A DNA stretch of 64,000 nt from Oscillospiraceae bacterium (GCA_017512485.1 JAFWGE010000029.1:1-64000); one strand, 5' to 3'; counted from the stretch's first letter, positions 15,564 to 25,491 are shown. Made by a program: numbers and translations. The notes: generated by a model not told the origin, from the letters alone.

Positions 15564-16492
15564 GGCCGACGGAGCTTTTTGAGAAGGCGCTGTGCGGCGC
15601 CTCCGCGGGTATTTGCATAAGGCACGACGTTCCTATGAGCGAGTATACCAGTTTCCGGGTAGGGGGGACGGTACCGCTGATGGCCATTCCATCGAACGAG
15701 GAGGAAGCGGCGCTTTGCGTGAAGGCCGCCGCGGATTCCCGCTGCACGGCACTGTGGGTCGGCAATGGGACGAATCTCCTGTTTGAAGACGGACGGCTCG
15801 ATTTCGCGGTGATACATACAGGGCAGATGCGTGGGATAGAGGTCAAAGGCAACACCGTGGAGGCCATGTGCGGAGCGTCCATGGCCGCGGCTGCGGCAGC
15901 GGCAAGAGACGCTTCTCTGCAGGGGCTTGAGTTTGCCCACGGTATACCCGGCAGCCTCGGAGGCGGAGTCTTTATGAACGCGGGGGCATACGGGTCAAGC
16001 CTTTCTGACAGAGTGTCCCGCAGTTTGTGCGCGGACCCGTCGGGGGAACTGGTATGTCTTGACGCGGGCAGCCATGGATTCTCATACCGTCACAGTTCCA
16101 TAATGGACAACGGGTATACGGTGCTAAGGACCACCCTTGAGTTGGAACCGGGGGACCGCGGGGTGATCGCGGAAAAAATGACGGAGCTCAGACAGAGAAG
16201 GCAGAGCAGCCAGCCGCTGGACATGCCCAGCGCCGGCAGCACTTTCAAACGTCCTCCGGAAGGCTACGCGGCGGCGTTGATAGAACAGGCCGGGCTGAAA
16301 GGCTGCCGTCTGGGCGGAGCCCAGGTGTCGGAAAAACACGCAGGCTTTATCGTCAACAGGGGAGGAGCCACATTTGCCGATATTACCGGGCTTATGAGGC
16401 TCGTAAGGCAGAGAGTGTACGAGAATTCCGGCGTTATGCTGGAGAACGAGGTGCAGATAATAAACCGGGAGGGCAGAGCGTGGAATTTTTGA
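15560..16492 (+). CDS. murB: UDP-N-acetylenolpyruvoylglucosamine reductase
   Basis: MurB reduces UDP-GlcNAc-enolpyruvate to UDP-MurNAc with NADPH and FAD, committing the sugar to peptidoglycan. The 310-residue protein shows the FAD-binding block (VGNGTNLLF at about 74-82, GIPGSLGGGVFMNAGAYG at about 137-154) and the catalytic segment SAGSTFKRP (about 231-239), with the active serine of type II MurB. The C-terminus has GCRLGGAQVSEKHAGFIVN and the final Glu of NEVQII. Start is GTG 15560, overlapping the hprK stop, with AGGAG upstream. The next gene overlaps its end by 13 nt. Confidence 0.96.
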   Translation: MRPTELFEKALCGASAGICIRHDVPMSEYTSFRVGGTVPLMAIPSNEEEAALCVKAAADSRCTALWVGNGTNLLFEDGRLDFAVIHTGQMRGIEVKGNTVEAMCGASMAAAAAAARDASLQGLEFAHGIPGSLGGGVFMNAGAYGSSLSDRVSRSLCADPSGELVCLDAGSHGFSYRHSSIMDNGYTVLRTTLELEPGDRGVIAEKMTELRQRRQSSQPLDMPSAGSTFKRPPEGYAAALIEQAGLKGCRLGGAQVSEKHAGFIVNRGGATFADITGLMRLVRQRVYENSGVMLENEVQIINREGRAWNF

Positions 16493-17334
16493 TTATAACC
16501 GGTCTTTCCGGGGCGGGAAAGAGCCGCGCGGCCTCTTTCCTGGAGGACATGGGATTTTACTGCGTGGATAATATACCTCCGGAGTTCCTGATGCGCCTTG
16601 CTCAGCTCTGTATGTCCGGCGGACGTTATTCGCGTATGGCAGTAGTTACCGACGTCCGCAGCGGCACCAGCTTCGATCTGCTTTTCAGTGTGCTTAAAGA
16701 GCTGAAGGACAACGGGGGAAGCTACAGGATACTGTACGTAGAGGCGTCGGTCCAGTCCATTATCAACAGATACAAGGAGACGCGTCGGCTCCATCCGCTT
16801 ACCAGGAGCGGGGAGGAACTCGGCGATACGATAAAGCGCGAGATAAGAATGCTCACGGACCTGCGCGGTTCTGCCGATTACATCATAGATACCACAAACC
16901 TTTCCACCGGGGCTCTCAGGGACAGACTGGTGCAGCTGTTCGGAATGCCTGAAGGGAAGAACATCATGGTCAGCATCATGTCCTTCGGATATAAATACGG
17001 GATACCGCTGGATGCGGATATAGTGTTCGACGTGAGGTTCCTTCCCAATCCGTACTATCTCAGGGAATTGAGACCGTACGACGGCAGGGATGAGAGGGTC
17101 AGGGAGTATATCTTTTCCTCACCCAGGACGGAGGAACTGCTGGACAGGCTCAGCGGCCTGCTCTCATTCACCCTTCCGTGCTATTACGAAGAAGGGAAAG
17201 CGAAACTTGTTATCGCAGTGGGATGTACAGGCGGCAGGCATCGTTCTGTATTTGTGGCCGAGGAACTGACAAAACACATCGAGAGCCTTGGGTTTTCGGT
17301 GGAATGCATCCACAGGGATGCGGACAAGGTGTAA
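16480..17334 (+). CDS. rapZ: RNase adapter / nucleotide-binding protein RapZ
   Basis: A 284-residue member of the RapZ/YvcJ family. It has Walker A GLSGAGKS (8-15) in an N-terminal kinase-like domain and the conserved C-terminal domain with VGCTGGRHRSV (about 247-257). In proteobacteria RapZ steers RNase E and GlmY/GlmZ sRNAs; in Firmicutes YvcJ is a GTP/ATP-binding protein linked to competence and cell-wall precursor control. Start is GTG 16480 within the end of murB, with GGGAGG about 10 nt upstream. It sits in the classical rapZ-whiA cluster, but yvcK, which normally lies between them, is missing. Confidence 0.94.
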   Translation: MEFLIITGLSGAGKSRAASFLEDMGFYCVDNIPPEFLMRLAQLCMSGGRYSRMAVVTDVRSGTSFDLLFSVLKELKDNGGSYRILYVEASVQSIINRYKETRRLHPLTRSGEELGDTIKREIRMLTDLRGSADYIIDTTNLSTGALRDRLVQLFGMPEGKNIMVSIMSFGYKYGIPLDADIVFDVRFLPNPYYLRELRPYDGRDERVREYIFSSPRTEELLDRLSGLLSFTLPCYYEEGKAKLVIAVGCTGGRHRSVFVAEELTKHIESLGFSVECIHRDADKV

Positions 17335-17340
17335 GACAGC

Positions 17341-18249
17341 ATGGCTAAAGCATCCACTTTTTCCGCAAACGCAAAAAAGGAACTCTGCAAAAAACCTCCG
17401 GAAAGACGATGCTGTGCAGTGGCTGAAGCGTACGGGGTGCTTCTGTTCAGCAACTCTTTCAGCCTGACTTCCATACGCGTCGTTACTGAAAACACGGATT
17501 TTTCCGAAAGACTCCCCGTGCTGTTTGAAATGGCTTTCGGTGGGGCTGTCCGGATGGAGAAAAATGACAGTGGGGTAAAAAACGTTTTCTCCATAACAGA
17601 CAGGCGATCCATAGAGACAGTTTTCGAAACCGTTTCCGCGGTACCAAAAATGAGCGTGGCGACACACCTGAATTATGCGGTCCTGGAAGAGGACCACTGC
17701 CGGGCGTCGTTTCTCAGGGGGGCGTTTCTTGCCGGAGGATATGTGGCAAACCCCGAGAGCGGATATCATATGGAGCTTGTAACTACCCATTACAACGTGT
17801 GCAGGGAGATTTGCACACTTATGGGCGAGATGGACCTGGAACCGAAAGACACGGTAAGAAAGTCGAACTATGTGATCTACTTCAAGAACAGCGGGAAAAT
17901 CGAGGATTTTCTCACCCTGACCGGGGCGCCGCTGAGCGCACTGGAGATAATGTCAGCCAAAGTCCTCAAAGACGTTCGCAACGAGATGAACAGGAAAGTG
18001 AACTGCGACCTGGCCAACACCGATAAGACGGTGGAGGCGGCGCAGACGCAGATACTTGCTATCAGGTCGATCGAGACCAGGCGGGGACTCGATTCTCTGG
18101 GGCCTAAACTCATGCAGACCGCGATACTGCGGATGGAGAACCCGGAAGCGACGCTGACGGAACTTTGCGGGATGTTTGATCCGCCGCTGACCAAGTCCTG
18201 CCTTAATCACAGACTTAGAAAGATCGTGGAACTCTCGGGAGGAAACTGA
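17341..18249 (+). CDS. whiA: DNA-binding protein WhiA
   Basis: WhiA combines an N-terminal LAGLIDADG-derived homing-endonuclease-like domain with a C-terminal helix-turn-helix. It regulates division and sporulation in actinobacteria and affects chromosome segregation in Firmicutes. The 302-residue protein has the typical start STFSANAKKELC, a central CRASFLRGAFLAGGYVANPE block (about 120-139) and the C-terminal ANTDKTVEAAQTQILAIR and SLGPKLMQTAILRMENP segments of the WhiA HTH. No endonuclease activity is expected. It begins 6 nt after rapZ; the ribosome site AAGGTG lies inside the rapZ end. Confidence 0.96.
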   Translation: MAKASTFSANAKKELCKKPPERRCCAVAEAYGVLLFSNSFSLTSIRVVTENTDFSERLPVLFEMAFGGAVRMEKNDSGVKNVFSITDRRSIETVFETVSAVPKMSVATHLNYAVLEEDHCRASFLRGAFLAGGYVANPESGYHMELVTTHYNVCREICTLMGEMDLEPKDTVRKSNYVIYFKNSGKIEDFLTLTGAPLSALEIMSAKVLKDVRNEMNRKVNCDLANTDKTVEAAQTQILAIRSIETRRGLDSLGPKLMQTAILRMENPEATLTELCGMFDPPLTKSCLNHRLRKIVELSGGN

Positions 18250-18267
18250 AACGGGGGAACGGGGTAA

Positions 18268-21200
18268 ATGGCTTTTGTCCACCTCCATGTACATACGGAA
18301 TACAGCCTGCTTGACGGCGCATGCCGTATAAGCAGGCTCGTGCCGCGTGTGGCAGAATTGGGGCAGACCGCAGTTGCGATCACAGATCACGGTGTCATGT
18401 ATGGGGCCATCGATTTTTACAAAGAATGCCGGAAAGCAGGAATACATCCCATTATCGGCTGCGAGGTCTATGTGGCTCCAAGGGGGAGGAAAGACAAAGT
18501 GTGGCAGACCGATTCGGAGGCCCGCCACCTTGTGTTGCTTTGCCGCAATGAAGAAGGGTACAAAAACCTCTGTTACATGGAGAGCATGGCCTTCGTGGAA
18601 GGGTTTTACTCCAGACCTAGGATAGATATGCAGCTGCTCAGGGAACACAGCGGCGGCCTCATCGCGATGTCGGCCTGCCTCAGCGGGCAGATCCCCAGGG
18701 ATCTGCTCGCGGATGACTATGAAGCGGCCAGACAGCACGCTCTGGATATGCAGGAAATAATGGGGCCGGGCAATTTCTATCTGGAACTTCAGGATTCCGG
18801 AATTCCCGCACAGAAACGTATCAACCCGCTGATAATCAGGCTGTCCCGTGAGACGGGCATACCAATTGTGGCCACCAATGATGCCCACTATGTGAACAGG
18901 CAGGACGCCAGGCTGCAGGACGTCCTGCTGTGTCTTCAGAGCGGGGCGACCCTCAACAGCGATGACCGGATGCGGTTCGAGAGCGAGGAGCTCTATATCA
19001 AGTCGGAGGAAGAGATGCTGGCGCTTTTCCCGGGGTGCCCCGAGGCCATTGAGAACACCGCACGCGTGGCCGAAATGTGCCAGCTGGAGCTGGAGTTCGG
19101 GAAAAGGCGGTTACCTGAGTTCAAATGTCCGGACGGATATGACAGCGACTCGTATTTTGATATGCTCTGTCATGAGGGGTACGAAAAAAGATATAAAGGT
19201 TCTGGCGCGTACAGGGAACGACTGGAGTACGAGATGTCCATGATACGCAGGATGGGATTCGTGGACTACTTCCTTATCGTTCAGGATTTCGTTGGTTTTG
19301 CGAAGTCCCGGGGCATACCTGTGGGGCTGGGCAGGGGCTCGGCAGCCGGCAGCGTGGTATCATACTGTCTGGAGATCACCAACGTCGATCCCATGAAATA
19401 CAACCTTTATTTCGAGCGATTCCTGAACCCGGAGAGGGTGACTATGCCGGACATAGACATGGACTTCTGCTGGCGCAGGCGGCAGGAGGTCATAGACTAT
19501 GTTATAGATAAATACGGGGCTGATCACGTTGCACAGATAATCACCTTCGGGACCATGGCCGCGAGAGGTACGGTAAGAGACGTCGGCAGAGTTCTGGGGA
19601 TGACCTATGCGGAGGTCGACGCCATCGCGAAGCAGGTCCCTGCGGTATTGAACATTACCCTGGACCAGGCTCTTAAGATGTCCTCCCCTCTGCGCAAAAT
19701 GTATGAGGACGATCCGAAGATCCGTGAACTCATAGATATTGCCAAAGCCCTTGAGGGAACGCCGCGACACGCCTCCACCCACGCGGCCGCGGTAGTCATT
19801 ACGAAAGATCCGGTTTACGAGTATATGCCGCTGGCAAAAAATGACGAGGCCGTTGTGACCCAGTATCCCAAGGACACCGTGGAAGAACTGGGGATCCTTA
19901 AGATGGACTTTCTGGGGCTGAGGAACCTTACGATCATAGACGACGCAGTAAATATGATCCGCAGGCGCTTCCCGGGGTTCAGTATGGATGAGATCCCCGA
20001 CGACGATGCCGAAACTTTCGAGATGCTCTCAAGCGGACGTACGGCGGGAGTGTTTCAGCTCGAAAGTGCCGGTATGACCGGGGTGTGCGTAAATCTGGGA
20101 CCCAGGAACATAGAGGATATAACGGCTGTCGTAGCACTGTACAGGCCGGGGCCGATGGATTCCATACCAAGGTTTATAGCCAGCAGCAGGGAGAGGAGCA
20201 AAGTCACGTATCTCCATCCTTCCCTTAAGCCGATTCTCGAGGTGACATACGGCTGTATCGTATATCAGGAACAGGTCCTGGATATATTCCGTACTCTGGC
20301 AGGATACTCACTGGGACAGGCTGATATGATGAGGAGGGCGATTTCCAAAAAGCACCAGAACGAGATTGAACGGGAGAAGGACGCTTTTATCAACGGAGAC
20401 CCGGACAGAGGGATAAAGGGCGCCGCAGCCAACGGCATACCCGCCGACACCGCTCAGAAGATATTTGACGAGATCCTGGATTTCGCAAACTACGCGTTCA
20501 ACAAAGCCCATGCGGTGGCCTATGCCATACTGGCATATCAGACCGCGTATCTTAAATGCCATTATCCCAACGAGTACATGGCAGCGCTCCTGAGTTCCGT
20601 GCTGGAAAGCACGTCCAAGGTGAGCAGCTATATAGGCGAGTGCGGCCAGATGGGGATAAAAGTGCTGCCGCCGGACATAAACAGGTCTTCAGAGACCTTC
20701 AAAACAGAAGAGGATAACATCCGTTTCGGTCTGACCGCAGTCAGGAACGTGGGAAGGAAACTTATCTCGGACGTGGTTTCCGAAAGGGAAACGGGAGGCC
20801 CTTTTACAAGCCTCAGGGATTTTCTTACGCGCATGCAGGGGTGTACGGACCTCAATAAAAGGGCGGTCGAAAACCTGATCAGGTGCGGAGCCTTTGACAG
20901 CCTTGGCCTGAGACGCTCCCAGATGATCCTGGTTTACCCTGTGGTTATGGGCGACCTCGCCAGGGAGCGTCGGGGAAACGTGGACGGACAGATAGGGCTT
21001 TTCGACGGGGGAGGCGGCGGCTCATTCAGCGAGATCCCCGACATTCCGGAATATCCGCTCAGGGAACTGCTGGCTATGGAGAAAGAAACCACGGGCCTGT
21101 ACATTTCGGGCTCCCCTCTGGATGATTACAGGGATATCATCAGACAGTTCGGCTGCGTCAATACGGGAGATATACTGGAGGGTTCTTCCGGCGTGGAGGG

Positions 21201-21753
21201 ATCTTCATTTTCCGACGGACAGAGGGTGTTTTTGGCAGGTGTGGCAGCCTCGGTCAAGAAAAAGGCCACAAAAACAAGTTCGATAATGGCGTACGTCACT
21301 CTGGAGGATGACACAGGGAGCATGGAACTTCTTGTTTTTCCTTCCGTGCTGGAAAAATACGAGGGCGTGTTCGATACGGGCGAGGCTGTCCTCATAAGGG
21401 GAAGGATCAGCCTGCGAGACGAGAAAGAACCTCAGGTGATATGTGATGAAGCGTTCGTGCTGAACAGTATCAAAGATACAGGTGCGGTGCAGGCGCCTCT
21501 GCAGGTATGGGATAGAGGAGCCGACTCCCGCGCGGGCGCGGCGGAGAAAAAACTATATATCAGACTTCCCACGGCGGAAGGCGGTGAATACAGGTTCCTC
21601 AAGGCAATACTGAACATGTTTCCCGGAACTACGCCGGTCATAATATACTTTTCCGACACTAAAATGCGGGAGAGGGCTTCCTGCCTTCAGCACGGTTTGC
21701 TTATGGAAGAGCTTTGCGCGCGTTTTGGGGAAGAGAATGTTAAACTTGTGTAA
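18268..21753 (+). CDS. dnaE: DNA polymerase III alpha subunit, DnaE type
   Basis: A 1161-residue replicative polymerase, normal for DnaE. Order: PHP domain (HLHVHTEYSLLDGA, 4-17), palm with the catalytic aspartates in MPDIDMDFCW (about 393-402), fingers, tandem helix-hairpin-helix region, and OB fold near the C-terminus. A beta-clamp motif QIGLF lies at about 910. In PolC-containing Firmicutes, DnaE extends primers and PolC does most synthesis; both genes are in this window. It follows whiA by 18 nt in the same direction and ends its operon. The N-terminal PHP metal residues look intact, but no separate exonuclease domain is present, as expected. Confidence 0.97.
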   Translation: MAFVHLHVHTEYSLLDGACRISRLVPRVAELGQTAVAITDHGVMYGAIDFYKECRKAGIHPIIGCEVYVAPRGRKDKVWQTDSEARHLVLLCRNEEGYKNLCYMESMAFVEGFYSRPRIDMQLLREHSGGLIAMSACLSGQIPRDLLADDYEAARQHALDMQEIMGPGNFYLELQDSGIPAQKRINPLIIRLSRETGIPIVATNDAHYVNRQDARLQDVLLCLQSGATLNSDDRMRFESEELYIKSEEEMLALFPGCPEAIENTARVAEMCQLELEFGKRRLPEFKCPDGYDSDSYFDMLCHEGYEKRYKGSGAYRERLEYEMSMIRRMGFVDYFLIVQDFVGFAKSRGIPVGLGRGSAAGSVVSYCLEITNVDPMKYNLYFERFLNPERVTMPDIDMDFCWRRRQEVIDYVIDKYGADHVAQIITFGTMAARGTVRDVGRVLGMTYAEVDAIAKQVPAVLNITLDQALKMSSPLRKMYEDDPKIRELIDIAKALEGTPRHASTHAAAVVITKDPVYEYMPLAKNDEAVVTQYPKDTVEELGILKMDFLGLRNLTIIDDAVNMIRRRFPGFSMDEIPDDDAETFEMLSSGRTAGVFQLESAGMTGVCVNLGPRNIEDITAVVALYRPGPMDSIPRFIASSRERSKVTYLHPSLKPILEVTYGCIVYQEQVLDIFRTLAGYSLGQADMMRRAISKKHQNEIEREKDAFINGDPDRGIKGAAANGIPADTAQKIFDEILDFANYAFNKAHAVAYAILAYQTAYLKCHYPNEYMAALLSSVLESTSKVSSYIGECGQMGIKVLPPDINRSSETFKTEEDNIRFGLTAVRNVGRKLISDVVSERETGGPFTSLRDFLTRMQGCTDLNKRAVENLIRCGAFDSLGLRRSQMILVYPVVMGDLARERRGNVDGQIGLFDGGGGGSFSEIPDIPEYPLRELLAMEKETTGLYISGSPLDDYRDIIRQFGCVNTGDILEGSSGVEGSSFSDGQRVFLAGVAASVKKKATKTSSIMAYVTLEDDTGSMELLVFPSVLEKYEGVFDTGEAVLIRGRISLRDEKEPQVICDEAFVLNSIKDTGAVQAPLQVWDRGADSRAGAAEKKLYIRLPTAEGGEYRFLKAILNMFPGTTPVIIYFSDTKMRERASCLQHGLLMEELCARFGEENVKLV

Positions 21754-21781
21754 AATCCCGCCCATTTATTCCTTTTCGTGT

Positions 21782-21810
21782 TTTCCGTGAAGAAAGAGGT
21801 GTGGTATAAT
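21782..21810 (+). promoter_or_regulatory. possible promoter of the lipoprotein/two-component operon
   Basis: A good TATAAT (21805-21810) with a weak -35 (TTTCCG). The resulting 190-nt leader contains a G/C-rich hairpin (GCCGGG...CCCGGC, about 21974-21990) directly before the GGGGGAG ribosome site. I recognise no known RNA class. Confidence 0.4.
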
Positions 21811-22004
21811 ATCCGCAGATAAGCAAGCCTCGGTACATGCCGTACGGCTTTGGATCCGACGCTAAGAAACGGCGCACGCTTCGGCGGGTATCGATATGAA
21901 TACAGCAGTCAGCGGGCCCCGGTCATGTGCAGGCGATCAGGGGACCGTGTGGGAAATCCCGGCGGTGCCGGGTGCCGGGCGGTGCCCGGCTGGGGGAGTT
22001 GCGG

Positions 22005-23339
22005 ATGAAACTTAAGCTTGCGGCAGCAGCCGCGTTTTTGCTCTGCCTGCTGCTGTCAGGGTGCATGATAGGGACGGCCTTGTATAAACTGCCTGAGGTT
22101 TCCCGGGATTTTGAGAATCTTCAGGCAAAAACAGAGGAGGCCCTTGCGCTTGGCGCTGAGTACAGTGCCCCGCTGACCGGGACGAACAGACAGTCCGTTC
22201 AGCTGGTGGATCTCAACGGGGACGGGGCGGATGAGGCGGTGGCCTTTTTTAAAATAGACAGCGAGGATAAACCTCTTAAGGCGTATATCTACCGGCTCAT
22301 AGGCGATTCGTACGTTACGGCCGGGATGATCGAGGCCGACGGGACGGCTTTCGACACTATTGAGTACGTACAGCTTGACGGGGAGGGCAGCCTTGAACTT
22401 TTGGTAGGTACGAGGCTCAGCATGGAAACACCTCAGGTGATGAACGTGTTTTCCATCAACGGGTTCTCTCCTGTCCTTCTTGGGCAGGTGACTTATACGG
22501 GGTATACTCTGTTCGACCTTGACGGGGATTCCGTTCCCGAACTCATGACCGCTTCTTTGAACTCATCAGGCCAGACCGGCAAGGTGAGCATGTACAAGAT
22601 AGTCGACGGTTCCGTACAGGAGAGCGGCGAGGTACAGCTCTCGGGAGGTATCACGTCCCTCTACTCGATAAAGACGGGGATGCTTTCGGACAAGGCTCAC
22701 GCGGTGTTTTTTACCAGTCAATACGCTGACGGCGGAAAGATAACCGATATAGTTACTCTCAAACGCGGATATTTGCAGAACATTACCTTTGATGAAGCCA
22801 CCGGATGCAGCACGGGTACTATCGTTAGCAGCCCGGTAGCTGTTGAGGACATCAACTCCGACCAGGTGCTGGAGATCCCGCGCCCGTCGGCGGTGCTTGA
22901 TATGAAAGAGGAGAACCCGGTAGACGGATGTTATTGCGTTACCTGGAAAGCATACAGCAGCGGCGGCAGGTATTCGACGGCAATGACCACCTTCCACAAC
23001 ATCAGCGAGGGCTGGCATATAAATCTGGCCGGCCTGGAGGGATATACCCTGACGGCGTCAAGGTACAACAGTTCCTCGGGGACCAGATGTACGACCGTAT
23101 ACGGGAGAAAAGACAAAGGGAACCCGGTGGAACTATTCAAAATATATGTACTCACGGGAGACAATCGATACAGCCGTGTGAATTCCACGTCCAGTTTCCT
23201 GCTGATGACAAAAGACGTAACAGTATACGCGGGCCACATGTCAGACAGTATGGGAATGACGGACGAAGAGGGCAGGGCGTTCCTTACCGAGCGGTTCAGT
23301 CTTTCCAGATCGGCGTGGATAACCGGAGAGGTCAACTGA
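22005..23339 (+). CDS. lipoprotein with FG-GAP/VCBS-like Asp-rich repeats
   Basis: A 444-residue surface lipoprotein. Residues 1-15 are hydrophobic and followed by the lipobox LLSGC, with the lipidated Cys at about residue 20. The mature part carries at least four Asp-rich motifs, DLNGDGADEAV, QLDGEGSLELL, DLDGDSVPELM and DINSDQVLEIP, spaced as in integrin-like FG-GAP/VCBS beta-propeller blades that bind calcium. The frame opens at 21927, but ATG 22005 has GGGGGAG upstream and the signal peptide. It is directly followed by a response regulator and histidine kinase in the same direction, so it may present a signal to, or be controlled by, that system. Ligand unknown. Confidence 0.75.
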   Translation: MKLKLAAAAAFLLCLLLSGCMIGTALYKLPEVSRDFENLQAKTEEALALGAEYSAPLTGTNRQSVQLVDLNGDGADEAVAFFKIDSEDKPLKAYIYRLIGDSYVTAGMIEADGTAFDTIEYVQLDGEGSLELLVGTRLSMETPQVMNVFSINGFSPVLLGQVTYTGYTLFDLDGDSVPELMTASLNSSGQTGKVSMYKIVDGSVQESGEVQLSGGITSLYSIKTGMLSDKAHAVFFTSQYADGGKITDIVTLKRGYLQNITFDEATGCSTGTIVSSPVAVEDINSDQVLEIPRPSAVLDMKEENPVDGCYCVTWKAYSSGGRYSTAMTTFHNISEGWHINLAGLEGYTLTASRYNSSSGTRCTTVYGRKDKGNPVELFKIYVLTGDNRYSRVNSTSSFLLMTKDVTVYAGHMSDSMGMTDEEGRAFLTERFSLSRSAWITGEVN

Positions 23340-23378
23340 CGGGGAGGCCGTTCAGACACCGGAAGGAGGAATAGACGG

Positions 23379-24065
23379 GTGAAAAAGGTACTCATACTTG
23401 AGGATGAGGCCAGTATCAGAAGCTTCATATATATCAATCTGAAACGTGCCGGGTACGATGTCCTGGAGGCGGATACCGGAGAGAAAGCCCTGCGGCTGAT
23501 CGCGGAAAATCCTGATATCAAAGTGTCGATACTGGATATTATGCTCCCCGATATCGACGGCTTTGAGGTGTGCAGGACCATACGGGCCAACAACACCACA
23601 ATGGGTATCATCATGCTCACAGCAAGGTCGCAGGAGATGGACAAGGTCACCGGGCTTATGACCGGGGCTGACGACTACGTCACGAAACCCTTCTCCCCCG
23701 CGGAACTGGTCGCAAGGATAGACGCCCTGTACAGACGAATCGGGGATACAAGGGAAGAAAACCCCAATGAGTTGGTGAGCGGGCCGTTTATCCTTAACAC
23801 GAAAAACCGCACCCTTACCAAAAACGGGGAGAGGGTACGCATAACCAACGTGGAATACACGATAATGAAGATGTTCATAGAGAATCCCGATAAAGCCCTG
23901 TCCAGAGAGGAGATCCTTTCGTGCGTTTGGGGCAAGGATTATTTTGGAGAACTGAAGGTAGTGGATGTAAATATCCGCCGGTTGAGGATCAAAATTGAAG
24001 ACGATACAACGAACCCCACGTATATCACGACAGTTTGGGGATACGGTTATAAATGGAGTGCATAA
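23379..24065 (+). CDS. OmpR/PhoB-family response regulator
   Basis: A 228-residue transcription factor. The receiver domain (1-115) has the acidic pair EDE (8-10), the phospho-acceptor Asp in LDIMLPDIDG (Asp at about 50), the Thr in MLTARS and Lys in TKPFSP. The winged-helix domain (about 128-226) has the OmpR-type recognition region VVDVNIRRLRIKIE and the end TTVWGYGYKW. Start is GTG 23379 after GGAGG. It overlaps the histidine kinase gene, so the pair should be co-translated. Target genes are not evident; the upstream lipoprotein is the likeliest partner. Confidence 0.93.
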   Translation: MKKVLILEDEASIRSFIYINLKRAGYDVLEADTGEKALRLIAENPDIKVSILDIMLPDIDGFEVCRTIRANNTTMGIIMLTARSQEMDKVTGLMTGADDYVTKPFSPAELVARIDALYRRIGDTREENPNELVSGPFILNTKNRTLTKNGERVRITNVEYTIMKMFIENPDKALSREEILSCVWGKDYFGELKVVDVNIRRLRIKIEDDTTNPTYITTVWGYGYKWSA

Positions 24066-25491
24066 ACTGGAGAAAGAACACTCCACTCAGAGGGCCGGCC
24101 TCAGGCAGCGGTGGATGGAGGACAGGCTCGCGCTCATCCTCGTAATAATCACCATTGCCCTCGGCGCCTTCGCAATGGCTTACGGGAGTTATTGCTATTC
24201 GACCGCTTCATCCGGCCTGAGGACCAGGGCGAGGAGCGCTTCACAGTTTTTCAGCAACTATATGACCGTGAGCTATAACGAGTATTACAGCAGCGCGCTG
24301 GAGTTCGTCGCGTCTTTTGAGGAAAAGAACAATCTTGAGCTCCAGTTTATCAACACGTCCGGCAGGATAATGATTTCTTCATACGGACTTCCCGCCGGTG
24401 AGGAACCCGGGACGCCGGATATATCTGCCGCACTGAAGAACGGCGAGATAAGCATATGGCAGGGCAACTCGCCTTCCACCAACGAGAGGATAATGGCGGC
24501 GTCCGCCCCTCTGATGTACGGAGACAGGCAGATCATAGGTGTCCTGCGCTATGTGACCAGCCTGGAAAACATCGACCGGCAGATAAAGACGGGGATAGTG
24601 TTCGCCAGCGCGGTAGGCGTTGCCATGCTGATACTTGTTATCATGTCCAACGTATATTTCATTCGTTCCATAGTAAACCCCATCGGAGAGATAACGGCGA
24701 CTGCAAGAAGGATAGCGGACGGCAGTTACGGTGTACAGATCAATAAACGCTACAACGACGAGATAGGTCTCCTGGTGGATACGATAAACGATATGTCCGC
24801 AAGAATAGACCAGTCCGAGAAGACGGAAACGGAGTTCATATCCTCGGTATCCCACGAACTGCGCACCCCGCTTACCGCAATTACCGGTTGGGCGGAGACC
24901 CTCCTCAGTGACGGAACGATAGACCCTGTACAGAAGCGCGGTGTTGAAATAATCATGCGGGAGACGAACAGGTTGTCCAAGTTGGTGGAGAACCTGCTGG
25001 ACTTTTCCCGTATGCAGGGCGGGCATTTCACCATACACGTGGAAAAAATGGACGTTACGGCGGAACTTGAAGACACGATCTACATGTACCGCAGCCAGCT
25101 GGAGAAGCTGGGCATGGAGATAGACTACTTTCTGGATGAGAACATACCGCAGATAACCGGTGACCCGGAACGACTCAGACAGGTGTTCCTGAACATCCTG
25201 AACAACGCTGCCAAGTACGGTCGTTCCGGAAACCGCATCTCTGTCACTGCTACCTGCAATGAGAAGTGTGTGATAATAAAGATCCGCGACTACGGGCCGG
25301 GGATCCCGGAGGATGAACTGCCACAGGTAAAATGGAAGTTCTATAAAGGCAGCTCCAAGGAACGCGGAAGCGGTATAGGCCTGGCGGTTTGCGACGAGAT
25401 AGTGCGTCTGCACAAGGGAGACCTTATCATAGAGAATGCCAGGGGCGGCGGGGTGCTGGTAACCGTGGTGTTGCCCATACAGCAAAGCTGA
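24058..25491 (+). CDS. membrane sensor histidine kinase
   Basis: A sensor kinase of about 477 residues. Order: transmembrane helix (LALILVIITIALGAFAMAY), extracytoplasmic sensor of about 120 residues, second transmembrane helix (IVFASAVGVAMLILVIMSNVY), HAMP linker, HisKA with the phosphorylated His in SSVSHELRTPLTAITGW, then an HATPase domain with N box NILNNAAKYG, DYGPGIP and GSGIGLAVCDEIV. The start is uncertain: GTG 24058 overlaps the response regulator stop but has no clear ribosome site, and ATG 24115 is the next good candidate. The open frame before 24058 lies within the regulator gene. Confidence 0.9.
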   Translation: MHKLEKEHSTQRAGLRQRWMEDRLALILVIITIALGAFAMAYGSYCYSTASSGLRTRARSASQFFSNYMTVSYNEYYSSALEFVASFEEKNNLELQFINTSGRIMISSYGLPAGEEPGTPDISAALKNGEISIWQGNSPSTNERIMAASAPLMYGDRQIIGVLRYVTSLENIDRQIKTGIVFASAVGVAMLILVIMSNVYFIRSIVNPIGEITATARRIADGSYGVQINKRYNDEIGLLVDTINDMSARIDQSEKTETEFISSVSHELRTPLTAITGWAETLLSDGTIDPVQKRGVEIIMRETNRLSKLVENLLDFSRMQGGHFTIHVEKMDVTAELEDTIYMYRSQLEKLGMEIDYFLDENIPQITGDPERLRQVFLNILNNAAKYGRSGNRISVTATCNEKCVIIKIRDYGPGIPEDELPQVKWKFYKGSSKERGSGIGLAVCDEIVRLHKGDLIIENARGGGVLVTVVLPIQQS

